This document shows positions 25,342 to 33,964 of a stretch of DNA of 58,925 nucleotides, piece by piece. A program made the position numbers and the translations under genes. The stretch lies in contig UQGU01000008.1 of NCBI GenBank assembly GCA_900540635.1, positions 1 through 58,925 of the forward strand, written 5' to 3'. The stretch is from an uncultured Eubacteriales bacterium. GTDB taxonomy: Bacteria; Bacillota; Clostridia; Oscillospirales; Oscillospiraceae. Under the pieces are notes generated by a model, which worked only from the letters and a program-made list of their open reading frames with translations, made no database searches and had not been told where the DNA came from. Numbering within the stretch: position 1 is the stretch's first letter; each line of letters begins with the position of its first letter.

Positions 25342-25946
25342 CGTTCACGCTCCTTTCGCTTTTCAGAATGTTCCCGCTGATACTGTTCCAGTCCCAGCTT
25401 CGCCCACTGAGGGAGCTGTTCGGGTTCCAGTGTCCCGAGAATGTCCCGCCGCTCAAACCGGGAACTGTCACCGGAATACAGATCTACACAGAAACAGGCA
25501 GAACCCCGACTGTGGGGACTGGCTCCAAAACCGCCGATGCAGAGCTTCAGCTGACGGGTTGCCAACTGATACTCCTTCCGCAGCACACCCGGACGGATCA
25601 CTACGACTTTTCCATTCAGGTCATCGTCATAGGTAACGGGGGTACAGTCCTTGTTCGTCAGGGGTGTCGCATCAATGCCCTGAAATTTGGGTTTCAATAC
25701 CTCTGCACGGGTTTTCCCAGCCTGTTCCGACAGCCGGTCCGCAAAGCACTTGACGATTTCACAGTAATCGTCACTGACCATGACCGCATTGTAGAGGGCC
25801 GCAATTTCGTTCTGCTGGCAGTAGGCGCACATGTAGCGTTCCTCCGGTTTGGCGTTCAGGTCCTCCCCAAGGACGATTTCCCGGTCCCCGATGCGGAATG
25901 CCTGGATGATCTCATAGCTGCCGGCCTTTCTTTTTTCATCTTCCAT
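25338..25946 (-). CDS. Unrecognised protein coupled to the sortase genes
   Basis: The 202-residue soluble protein has no signal peptide or membrane segment. Conserved-looking blocks are YMCAYCQQNEIAALYNAVM, then GGFGASPHSRGSACFCVDLYSG and ERRDILGTLEPEQLPQWAK. It contains two close Cys pairs (CAYC and CFC). I have the impression of similar blocks in accessory proteins of Firmicutes conjugative elements but cannot name a family. Its start overlaps the sortase stop by 11 bases, so it is translated as the last gene of the pilus operon. A cytoplasmic protein in that position is unusual. Confidence 0.65.
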   Translation of the reverse strand: MEDEKRKAGSYEIIQAFRIGDREIVLGEDLNAKPEERYMCAYCQQNEIAALYNAVMVSDDYCEIVKCFADRLSEQAGKTRAEVLKPKFQGIDATPLTNKDCTPVTYDDDLNGKVVVIRPGVLRKEYQLATRQLKLCIGGFGASPHSRGSACFCVDLYSGDSSRFERRDILGTLEPEQLPQWAKLGLEQYQREHSEKRKERER

Positions 25947-26694
25947 TTTCTTCCTCCATTCTTTCGCAAATCACTAAAAACCGCTGCCTGCCGCCGCTGG
26001 CGTAAGGGTGACAGGTCAGCAGGGTTATTAAATCCCGCCCAGGCTGGATTTTGATGGCATCAATATCATTGGGCTGGATGATCCTGGTTTCCACAACCTT
26101 GTAGTGCAGGGTGCCCCAAAGGTTCGTAATGTCCACCGAATCCCCAACCTGCAATTCCGGCACATAGCGGAAGTAGGGCGCGCCATTGTAGCCCCGGTGA
26201 CCGGCAATGACGGCGTTGGTATTTTCACCGCCAATGGGAATACTGGTCTGCCCCAGTTGGGCGGCCCCGTCTGCCATGTGCTTGTCGGTGGCTCCCAGAT
26301 ACAGGGGCATTTCCATTTCCAGCTTTGGAATGGACAGCACCCCGAACACATCCCCGGCTTGGCCGCTGACGCTGAACAGCACGCCCGGCTGCTCGGTGGC
26401 TGCCAGACTGCTGAGCTTCGACTGGTCATCTTCATACAGCTCCCGGTTGTAGGCTTCCAGCATTTCCATCAGCTCCGGGTAGGGCGTGGACGGCTCTGTT
26501 TCCGCAATCGGTTCCGTGGTAAGCGGATTATCCAATGTGCTTTCCGTGGGACTGGTGCCATAGAAGGATTCCACAGAGCTTTCCATTCGTTTGCCTGTGT
26601 AGTAGTTGTTGATCGCCGGATACAGAAGGATCCCCATGCCAACCAGGTAAATCCACAGTAACAACAGAGTAATGAGAACGCCTTTACGCCGCAT
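25936..26694 (-). CDS. Class C-like sortase (pilus assembly) 1
   Basis: The 252-residue transpeptidase has an N-terminal membrane segment, a variable spacer, and the sortase core: His in AGHRGYNGAPYF, Cys in TLLTCHPYASGG, Arg in RQRFLVICER. Class C sortases join pilin subunits through the pilin-motif lysine. This copy has little hydrophobic sequence after the core, so it lacks the C-terminal anchor of many class C members. GGAGAAAACA precedes the ATG. The start overlaps the end of the second sortase gene by 11 bases. Confidence 0.88.
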   Translation of the reverse strand: MRRKGVLITLLLLWIYLVGMGILLYPAINNYYTGKRMESSVESFYGTSPTESTLDNPLTTEPIAETEPSTPYPELMEMLEAYNRELYEDDQSKLSSLAATEQPGVLFSVSGQAGDVFGVLSIPKLEMEMPLYLGATDKHMADGAAQLGQTSIPIGGENTNAVIAGHRGYNGAPYFRYVPELQVGDSVDITNLWGTLHYKVVETRIIQPNDIDAIKIQPGRDLITLLTCHPYASGGRQRFLVICERMEEENGR

Positions 26695-27637
26695 TGTTTT
26701 CTCCTTTCTGCGTCAGCCAGATAATGAACAGAATCAGGCAGATCAGAGCCACAATGCCAATGGCAAGATACACGCCCTTCTCGTACTCCTGCTCCCAAGT
26801 GGAATCGACGCTTTCCTCTGTTCCAGCCAGTTCTATGGCGGGATTTTCCGTGTTCGCTGGGGTGTAGGGAATCCGGTGGCCACGAACCAGCAGCCGATGG
26901 GTATTGACCCCAAATGGGGTGCAGGTCACAAGGGTACACAAGTCCTTGTTTTCCTCCAGCCCCAGATAGGTGGTGTCGTGGGGCAGAACGGTGTTGATCT
27001 GGTCCACCTCATAGGCCAGGACTTCGTTCAGCACCTCCAGATAGAAGGTGTCCCCAATTTCCAGCCTGTCCAGGTCGGAAAACATCTTCTGGCTTGCAAG
27101 GCCGGAGTGACCGGTGAGGATGGCGTGGGTGCTGCTGCCGCCAATGGGCAGGGAACTGCCGATGAGATGACCAACGCCCCGGTCCAGGGTTTCTTCCTCC
27201 GTGCCATGGTAGATGGGCAAAGATACCCCCAGCTTGGGAATGTGGACATAGCCCATGGTGCCTGTCCCGGTAAGGTCTAAGAGCTGGGCGTATTCCTCTA
27301 CAGCAGAAGTTACAGAATCCTTGGAATAGCTGCCATGCCGGACGATGCTGCTCCATAATTCCTCATTGTACGCCCGGGCTGCGGCCCTGGCCTCCGGGAC
27401 GGCAGTGTCTGGCAACGCCTGGACAGCATCCTGATACTCCGTATGGATCTGGGACTGGTGGACCTCATTGTAGCGGCTGCTGAAGATGGGATAGACGGTC
27501 AGCCCCAGTGCCAGCAGGAAAAACAGGACTGCCAGAGCGATGGTGATGATTTTTCTGCGCTTGTCTCGGATAGGATCTCCTCCTTTCGGACGGCACCCCG
27601 GAGTGTTTTTCCGGGGTGCCAGATACTTACCGGCCAT
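26684..27637 (-). CDS. Class C sortase (pilus assembly) 2
   Basis: The sortase core has His in LTGHSGLASQKMF, Cys in CTLVTCTPFGVNTHR with Arg in RLLVRGHRIPY, membrane segments at both ends (VLFFLLALGLTVYPIF and AIGIVALICLILFIIWL) and LLDLTGTGTMGY before the core, as in class C. From the ATG at 27637 it is 317 residues, overlapping the pilin end by 11 bases. That extension spans a strong hairpin (27592-27620). A near-perfect ribosome site (AAAGGAGGAG) then sits 5 bases before an ATC codon at 27571, so the native start may be there (295 residues). Confidence 0.88.
   Translation of the reverse strand: MAGKYLAPRKNTPGCRPKGGDPIRDKRRKIITIALAVLFFLLALGLTVYPIFSSRYNEVHQSQIHTEYQDAVQALPDTAVPEARAAARAYNEELWSSIVRHGSYSKDSVTSAVEEYAQLLDLTGTGTMGYVHIPKLGVSLPIYHGTEEETLDRGVGHLIGSSLPIGGSSTHAILTGHSGLASQKMFSDLDRLEIGDTFYLEVLNEVLAYEVDQINTVLPHDTTYLGLEENKDLCTLVTCTPFGVNTHRLLVRGHRIPYTPANTENPAIELAGTEESVDSTWEQEYEKGVYLAIGIVALICLILFIIWLTQKGENNAA
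27592..27620 (-). promoter_or_regulatory. Intercistronic hairpin between pilin and sortase genes
   Basis: GGCACCCCGGA pairs perfectly with TCCGGGGTGCC around 7 bases, with no T-run. Such a hairpin can protect the 3' end of the abundant pilin mRNA and lower sortase expression, as in other pilus operons. That function is inference. Confidence 0.6.
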
Positions 27638-29726
27638 TCTTCTTTTTGACAGTCAGAACAATGACACCGGCTGCGGTGGACATCAGAAGAATGCCCACCA
27701 GGCTGTACATCCAGGTGCCGTGATCGCCGGTCTTGGGCAAATCAAACCCCTTGGTGTTCTTTACGGTCAGGGGGACTTCGGCGTTGGCAGAGCCGTTGTC
27801 CTCCAGCATGGTGACATCATTCTTGTCCACAGTTGCGGAAGCGGTGGGGTAGTTGTGGGACAGTGCCCGCTGGGGGATATTGGCCAGCTTCAGATTCTCT
27901 CCACCGTCAAAAGCGTAGTGAGGGTCATTCTGGAGAACGCCCAGCACATCCTTGGCGTAGACATTGCAGGTATTGGAAGTGTTTTCCTTGATGCTAATGG
28001 TGACAGTGATTGCGTTTTTCAGCAGAGTATATCCGTTAGCCGTCTGGGTTTCGGTGACGGTATAGGTATCCTCCTCCAAACCCTTGACCATGATGTGGCC
28101 GTAGGACTTGCCCATGGTGACGGGGGTAAAGACGGTGGCATCTGCTTCCTTGTCGGTATGTCCGGTGACATAGTAGACTCCTTCCTCGTCATTGCGTTTG
28201 GCAATGATCCAGGTGCCGTCGGTCTTGTTCTGAATCTTGAACTTTACGCTGTCATAGAGCTTGGTTTCGGCGGCGGTTTCCGCATCCACATCGGAGAACA
28301 GCTTGGTCAGGTCCAGGCCGAAGGAAAACACATGGCAGTCTTCAATGAGGGTGTCGTAGTAGTCGCCGGAGGTACGCTTCCAGGTCAGAATGACGGTATT
28401 CTCATTGCCCTTTTCACCGTAGACAAAGGTCTTGTCGGCGTTGATGACGGCACTGTAGGTCACACGGATGGTGTAGTTGGAGTAACCGGTGTAGAGCTTG
28501 CCGTTCTTGTTGGCGGTGGCTCCATTGATTTCCTCCAGACCGGCCTTGGCAATGTCCACGGTCATATGGCGGCCATCCTCACTGTAGGTAACGGTGAACT
28601 TGCCGGAATCTTTGTCCCAGAAGGCTGCCTTGTCGGTGCAGGCGGCATCGGTGAAGAACTCCACCGTCACACCTGCGTCCTTGTCATAGGTCAGGCCCTC
28701 GCAGAGAGTGTCGTAGAAATTGTAAGTGGACAGGGCCGTTGCCTGGGAGGTGATGGTGGGCAGAGTGGAAACGATCTGGTATTCCATGGTGTCCCCGGCG
28801 GAGCCGGTAGCGGTGTGGGCAAAGCCATCCGTAATGGATGCGGAGCCTTCATTCTTGCCGGTGTCGGCTTTGGCTTCCCGGACGGTCTTTTCCAGAGTAG
28901 GGATGCCGGTTTCCTGTTTAGGGTACACGACTACATTATAATTCCAGGCAGTGCCGCCATCCTGGGAAGCGGAGTTGTCATTGCCGGTGACGGTGGTCAT
29001 GGGCAGGGAGACGAAGAACGGGTTGGTGGTGGAAGTGACCATTTCAGGGACCTTGGTTTCCACCAGCAGATACAATCCCACAGGCAGGTCTCTTGCCACC
29101 GTCTTGCCGCTTTCGTTGGTGGGGGCCATAGCGGTGCCGCCGTTACGGATGAAGGTTTCCAGAGCGTTCTTCACCGTGGTGGAGTTGGCTTCCAGGCTCT
29201 GGGCCAGGGCCTTGTTCAGCGTATCGGAGGTGTAGAAGTAGCGGTCAGCATCCAGGCTGTCCGCCTCAGCGCAGCGGTTGGCACCGCTTTCCAGACCGAT
29301 GGCTTTCAGCAGATCTGCGGCATCCGTCTTGTGAAAGCCGTAGAGGACCTGGGTCGTACCCTGGTTCTCAAAGGTCACAATGTCCGCGGCTTTCAGATAG
29401 GTGAATTCCACACCGGCAATGGCATATCCCTTGCTGGTCTGACCGTTTCCCAGAGCGTTGCCGTTCTGGCCGTCGGTGTCGCCTTTGCGGTTGGTGTTCA
29501 CCAGGGTGTTTTCCACATAGCTCTCCTGCCAGCCGGTGGAGGGAAAGGCTTCTTCATCCCACACGCCGTCCTTCTTGGCGTTGGTGTAGTCGAACTTCCA
29601 GATGGTCAGGCTGCAAGCGGCATCCTGGTCGATGGTTTTGGCTTCATCTGCAAAAACAGCGGGAACGCTGGACAGCAGCAGGACAAGGGTCATAAGGGCG
29701 CAAACAATTTTCTTCATGGTTTTCAT
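27627..29726 (-). CDS. Major (backbone) pilin, LPXTG type
   Basis: The 699-residue protein has a signal peptide (KIVCALMTLVLLLSSVPAVFA), the pilin motif WNYNVVVYPK with the polymerising lysine at about residue 270, an E-box (YTVTETQTANGY) in the last Cna-B-type domain, the sorting signal LPKTG (663-667), and a membrane segment with a KKKNGR tail. Class C sortases link the LPXTG Thr of one subunit to the pilin-motif Lys of the next. The ATG at 29726 follows AAAGGA. The next upstream gene is the tip adhesin and the downstream genes are sortases. Confidence 0.92.
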   Translation of the reverse strand: MKTMKKIVCALMTLVLLLSSVPAVFADEAKTIDQDAACSLTIWKFDYTNAKKDGVWDEEAFPSTGWQESYVENTLVNTNRKGDTDGQNGNALGNGQTSKGYAIAGVEFTYLKAADIVTFENQGTTQVLYGFHKTDAADLLKAIGLESGANRCAEADSLDADRYFYTSDTLNKALAQSLEANSTTVKNALETFIRNGGTAMAPTNESGKTVARDLPVGLYLLVETKVPEMVTSTTNPFFVSLPMTTVTGNDNSASQDGGTAWNYNVVVYPKQETGIPTLEKTVREAKADTGKNEGSASITDGFAHTATGSAGDTMEYQIVSTLPTITSQATALSTYNFYDTLCEGLTYDKDAGVTVEFFTDAACTDKAAFWDKDSGKFTVTYSEDGRHMTVDIAKAGLEEINGATANKNGKLYTGYSNYTIRVTYSAVINADKTFVYGEKGNENTVILTWKRTSGDYYDTLIEDCHVFSFGLDLTKLFSDVDAETAAETKLYDSVKFKIQNKTDGTWIIAKRNDEEGVYYVTGHTDKEADATVFTPVTMGKSYGHIMVKGLEEDTYTVTETQTANGYTLLKNAITVTISIKENTSNTCNVYAKDVLGVLQNDPHYAFDGGENLKLANIPQRALSHNYPTASATVDKNDVTMLEDNGSANAEVPLTVKNTKGFDLPKTGDHGTWMYSLVGILLMSTAAGVIVLTVKKKNGR

Positions 29727-29798
29727 AGTAAAGTCCTTTCTGAATTAAGATTTTGAATTTGAGGTTAAAAAATCCGGGGTGTTTCCCCGGTTGGCGGA

Positions 29799-32700
29799 TT
29801 ACTGCTCTTTCTTACGGAGCAGCCAAAGATTTGCGGCGCACAGCATCAGACAAAAAACGGTAGCCATGGGAATGCGGACAAAGCCGGTGGAACCGGTCTT
29901 AGGCAGAGCGAAGGCTTCTCCGTTGACCACCCGCAGTTCCAGTGTATCCGCAGGCAGAGTACCCTCGAAAGCGGCTTCTTTCAGCAGGGTATAGCCCACC
30001 GGGGCTTTCGTTTCCGTGATCCGATATTGCAAGGTGATGGGCAGATTCTCCCAGGTCAGCAGACCATCCTCACCGGAACACTTACTGGCGGCTGCAAGGT
30101 TTTCTTCCGAAGGCTCACCTAGAACGCAAACACCGTTAGAGCCTGGAATGGCCGGATACCAGAGGCTCCCATCCTCGCTGCCTTCCAGCAGGAAGGTGGC
30201 TCCCGCCAAAGGTTCATCCTTGGTGTCCACCTTTCGGATGGTGATTGTCCCGGTACGCAGTTTGTTGAGGAACGATACCTCTGCCGTTTTGCCTGCGGTG
30301 ACAGTAACGGTTTTCGGGGCTTCTCCGGAATAGAGGCTGTCAGCGGGCAGCACTTCCTCCACGGTGTAGTCTCCGGGGGTGAGATTGCCGGTGATAATTT
30401 TTCCGTCCCTATCCGTGGCAAAGGGAGAACCGGAAACCTCTTTCCCGTCCGCATCCGTGATTTTGAACTTCCAGCCCTCCAACGTACCTTCCGGCTTTAC
30501 GGTTTTCTGGATGGAAATTCTGCCGCTGTAGTTGTTGATAAACGCCAGGGTGGTTTCCTTATGGGCGCGGATCACCAGCTTTTTCACGGAATCATCCATC
30601 TTCCAGTAATCGTCCCGGACCTCCTCACTGCCGGTTTCCTTGACCCAATAGGTGCCGGGTTCCAGATAGATACCGGCGGTGCCGTCCTGGCCGGTAATAA
30701 GGGTACGGAGTTCCTGGGTACAGGCTTCATCCGCATAGACAGTAATATGCCAGCCAGAAATCTCGTCGCCCGTGTTGGTGGATTTCGTGAAGTGGCCCAG
30801 ACCCTGCTCTTTGTTCAGCCACCGGTCAACGGCAGTTTTTCCGTACTCCACAGCAACGGTGTGGAAGCCCAGCTCCACAGACCAATAGGGGTCCTCGGTG
30901 GGAGATTCCATAACGAGATACTTTCCAGAGGCAAGATTGGAAATGCGGATGATTCCGGTTTCGTCCGTAGTAAAGGGAGAGCCTGGGATTTCTGTGCCGT
31001 CCTTTTTGACGATGAACTTCCAGCCGTCCAGGTGGTTGCCGGTGTTGGTAGACTTTCGGATTTCCAGTACGCCGTATTGGGTGTTTGAGAAACTTACGGA
31101 AGCCGTCTGACCGGCTACTATGGTCACGGTTTTCACGCTGGTATCGCAGACCCAATAGGGATCACCGGAAACCAACTCCTTGGCGTACAGAGTTCCGGGC
31201 TGCAAGCCGGATACGGTCACGGTGCCGTCGCTGCCGGTTGTAAAGGGAGAACCGGAGATGGGATTGGTGCAGGCGGAATCCGTGTACAGGCCGATTTTCC
31301 ACCCGCCCAAGTTCTGGCCGGTGTTTGTGGTTTTCGTGATCTTCACGGAGCCGGAGGACAGCTTGTTATAGAAGCTGACGCTGGTGGTAGTGCCGTTGGA
31401 GATGCTGACCATCTTTGGATTCTCTCCGGAACAGGTGTAGCGGGAGGAAATGGCACTGTTGGTATGCCCCAGTTCCTTGATGTAGTAGGTTCCAGCGTTC
31501 AGCCCGGTGATACTGATTTTTCCGTTGCTGTTCGTTGTGTGCGGGCCGGATACCAGAGTGGTGCAGGCGGCGTTGGAATACACGCCGAAACGCCAACCAG
31601 ATAAATTCTGACCGTCCTCTGTGGTTTTTACCAGGGCAATGGCACCGGGGTCCGGGGCGTTGATCTTAAAATAGGCCTGCAGTGTATCCACCTGGGGAGA
31701 ATAGAGCTTGACACAGGTCTGGTAAGTGCTGCTGGCACTGTAGTAAATGGATACAGTGGAGTTTTCCGCAGAGGGCAGACTCCGGGTAGCACTGAACACT
31801 GTAGACGGAGAAATAGAGCCTGTTTTGGTGATGGTCAAGGTGTTCCCGGACTTGGAAAAGGATGCACCGTTCCCATTGGTGAAGGAGAAGTTCCCCAGAA
31901 CGCCGTTGGAATCCGTAATGCTTACCTGGTTCCCGCTCATGGTGATGGTGGGTGCGGAGCCGGAGGAGCGGCTGGTAAAGCTGGGGATTTTCATGGCGTT
32001 CTGAACACTGGAAACAATGCTGTTGTACTTCTCCGCAAAGCCGGAAACGCTGGCGACACCCGCATTGTAGAATACATCCCCGCTGGTATAGCCGTTGGAG
32101 CCACGGCGGTTGAAGGTATCCGCATCCCGCAATCCTGTTACGATCTCATAGATCAGGAACTGGGTAGCAATCCGGGTGGACACATTGGGGTTGTTGGCCA
32201 TGGCCGTGGTTTTGACACTGTAATTGCTGTCCCACAGCTGCCGGGAGTATAGCAGCGTCAGTGCAATGGCCTGGCGGTAGGAATAGGGCATGGCATACCA
32301 GACATTACTGCCACGGGTGCTGCCACTGCCGGATACCCCCAGATCCTCGTCCATGTAGTTGCCCGAAGTGCTGGCTGCGTAATTCTTGCAGGGTTCGATG
32401 CAGTACAGCGGATCGTCCTCATAGGGAACATTGTTGTACCGGGCAAAGTGCCAACCCAGATTTTTGATATAGGCTGTTTTTGCGGCATCGCTTCCGTTGG
32501 GGTTGTAGGTCACAGACACCTGGCTTCTCAGGACCGTGGTGTAATTGGGGCTTGCCTTGTCAAACAGAAGTACGTTGGTGACTGTGGAGGCATAGGCGGC
32601 AAGCCGGTCATCCTCAACGGCATCTTCCGGGGCATCTTCTACCGGGTCAGCTTCCGGTTCTGTGACTTCCGTTTCCGATTCCGTGGTTTCCGTTGCCTCT

Positions 32701-32894
32701 GGCGGTTCAGTGGATTCTGAGGGAACTGCCGTTTCCGGTGGGGCCGTCGTTTCTTCCGCTGCCTCCGTTGCGGCCTCGGATGCTTCCACTTCCTCGGAGG
32801 TCTTCGCTTCATCCGCAAAGGCACAGGGCACCAGCCCTGCCAGCAGCACGGCCACCAGAAACAGGCAGAACCCTCGTTTCATGATTTTTCGCAT
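29799..32894 (-). CDS. Pilus tip adhesin with thioester domain and SpaA-type repeats
   Basis: The 1031-residue protein starts with a signal peptide and a Glu/Thr/Pro-rich stalk (30-95). A thioester domain follows: Cys of LYCIEPCKNY at about 165 and Gln of IATQFLIYEI at about 245 would form the internal Cys-Gln thioester used for covalent attachment to host or neighbour surfaces. From about 410 there are six SpaA/Cna-B-like repeats (each with a K-T/S-x-N-T-G then GW pattern), and LPKTG at 997-1001 plus a membrane tail. The ATG at 32894 follows AAAGGA. It is the first gene of the pilus operon. Confidence 0.9.
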   Translation of the reverse strand: MRKIMKRGFCLFLVAVLLAGLVPCAFADEAKTSEEVEASEAATEAAEETTAPPETAVPSESTEPPEATETTESETEVTEPEADPVEDAPEDAVEDDRLAAYASTVTNVLLFDKASPNYTTVLRSQVSVTYNPNGSDAAKTAYIKNLGWHFARYNNVPYEDDPLYCIEPCKNYAASTSGNYMDEDLGVSGSGSTRGSNVWYAMPYSYRQAIALTLLYSRQLWDSNYSVKTTAMANNPNVSTRIATQFLIYEIVTGLRDADTFNRRGSNGYTSGDVFYNAGVASVSGFAEKYNSIVSSVQNAMKIPSFTSRSSGSAPTITMSGNQVSITDSNGVLGNFSFTNGNGASFSKSGNTLTITKTGSISPSTVFSATRSLPSAENSTVSIYYSASSTYQTCVKLYSPQVDTLQAYFKINAPDPGAIALVKTTEDGQNLSGWRFGVYSNAACTTLVSGPHTTNSNGKISITGLNAGTYYIKELGHTNSAISSRYTCSGENPKMVSISNGTTTSVSFYNKLSSGSVKITKTTNTGQNLGGWKIGLYTDSACTNPISGSPFTTGSDGTVTVSGLQPGTLYAKELVSGDPYWVCDTSVKTVTIVAGQTASVSFSNTQYGVLEIRKSTNTGNHLDGWKFIVKKDGTEIPGSPFTTDETGIIRISNLASGKYLVMESPTEDPYWSVELGFHTVAVEYGKTAVDRWLNKEQGLGHFTKSTNTGDEISGWHITVYADEACTQELRTLITGQDGTAGIYLEPGTYWVKETGSEEVRDDYWKMDDSVKKLVIRAHKETTLAFINNYSGRISIQKTVKPEGTLEGWKFKITDADGKEVSGSPFATDRDGKIITGNLTPGDYTVEEVLPADSLYSGEAPKTVTVTAGKTAEVSFLNKLRTGTITIRKVDTKDEPLAGATFLLEGSEDGSLWYPAIPGSNGVCVLGEPSEENLAAASKCSGEDGLLTWENLPITLQYRITETKAPVGYTLLKEAAFEGTLPADTLELRVVNGEAFALPKTGSTGFVRIPMATVFCLMLCAANLWLLRKKEQ

Positions 32895-32910
32895 GGCATT
32901 TTCCTTTCAC

Positions 32911-32940
32911 AAAAGAATCACCCGCCGATTTTGGCAGGTG
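32911..32940 (-). terminator. Terminator between parB and the pilus operon
   Basis: On the minus strand CACCTGCC pairs with GGCGGGTG (one G-T pair) around AAAATC, followed by ATTCTTTT. Just upstream lies a short tandem repeat of ACCAGCTG (about 32955-32970, minus strand reading). Confidence 0.6.
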
Positions 32941-33022
32941 TCTACGTTTCTTTCAGCTGGTACAGCTGGTAATACAATATAAGGGGGAGTGTGAGGGGGA
33001 GGGGAACGACACCCTGGAGCCA

Positions 33023-33964
33023 TTATCGGTCACGCTCCTTCTGCCGGACCTGATACCGGTGGTAATACTCCAGGGCTTTGATGACGTAGTCCTCCGTCTG
33101 CTTGGCGGTGAAGTTTTTTGGAATGAAAGGTTTCAGCCGTTCCGATTGGAAGCTGATTTTCTCTTTCTGGTTGGGCTTCTGCTCGCACATGATGGAGAGA
33201 ATCACGTCGGCGTTGAGCCTACCGTTTTGAGAGAACTCTTTCATCTTCAGGGCCTGAGCCAGGGACGGCGTAGACTGCTCGGAACTGATGGAATCCAGCA
33301 AGCTGTTCTGCTCTTCCTCGGTCAGATAGGAAAGCTCCACGGCGGGCCGGAAAGCGATTTTTCCGGCATCCACCAGGTCAAGCAGAGGTTGGATAAGACT
33401 GGTAAGACGGATATACCGCCGTACCTGATCTCCGCTATCTCCTTGACTTTGGCCAACAATGTCAGCGGATTCGGCGTTTCTGGACTTCCCCGCCAGTGGC
33501 GTGGAAGTTATGTCTGTGCGCTGCCCCTGCCGTTTCATAGCTTCCAGCCGCATTTTGTAGGAAAACGCTTTTTCGCTGGGCAGGATGGTGGTGCGCTGCA
33601 AATTGCTTTCCACCATAAGAATAGTGGCCTCGTCTCTGGAAAGCTCCTTGATTTCCGCTTTCACGGTGGCCAGGCCCGCCAGTTCACAGGCTTTTGTCCT
33701 GCGGTGGCCGGAGACGATTTCGTACCGCCCATCCGGCTTCTGCCGCAGTGTCACGGGAGTGATGATTCCCCGCTCCTTGATGCTCTCCACCAGCTGATCC
33801 ATGTCCTCGTCTAAGCGGACGTGAAAGGGGTGGTTCGGAAATTCGTCAATTTCCGAAAGGGGAATTTCATGGATTTTAGGGAGCTTGGATTCCGCCCGCT
33901 CCCGATCATCCATGAACAGTTCATCTAGCCCCGTCAGACCGAGATCGATTTGTTTCTTTGCCAA
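33023..33964 (-). CDS. parB: ParB-family partition protein
   Basis: The 313-residue protein has the ParB N-terminal CTPase/nuclease-like box (IDEFPNHPFHVRLDEDMDQLVESIKERGI, with the motif GRYEIVSGHRRTKACELAG) and a downstream helix-turn-helix region. It binds a parS-like centromere and works with ParA to partition DNA. The start overlaps the ParA stop by 44 bases, so the two are coupled. ParB-type proteins of integrative elements may act during the brief circular stage. No classical chromosomal parS (TGTTTCACGTGAAACA) was noticed in the window. Confidence 0.88.
   Translation of the reverse strand: MAKKQIDLGLTGLDELFMDDRERAESKLPKIHEIPLSEIDEFPNHPFHVRLDEDMDQLVESIKERGIITPVTLRQKPDGRYEIVSGHRRTKACELAGLATVKAEIKELSRDEATILMVESNLQRTTILPSEKAFSYKMRLEAMKRQGQRTDITSTPLAGKSRNAESADIVGQSQGDSGDQVRRYIRLTSLIQPLLDLVDAGKIAFRPAVELSYLTEEEQNSLLDSISSEQSTPSLAQALKMKEFSQNGRLNADVILSIMCEQKPNQKEKISFQSERLKPFIPKNFTAKQTEDYVIKALEYYHRYQVRQKERDR

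Noticed and set aside
25342..26054. C-terminal extension of the third cohesin-like protein
   Set aside because: It is antisense to the coupled unnamed gene and sortase start, and it disappears when one G is removed at 25327-25329.
27540..29756. 738-codon open frame antisense to the backbone pilin
   Set aside because: Gly/Val-rich shadow with no ribosome site. The minus-strand pilin has signal peptide, pilin motif and LPXTG.
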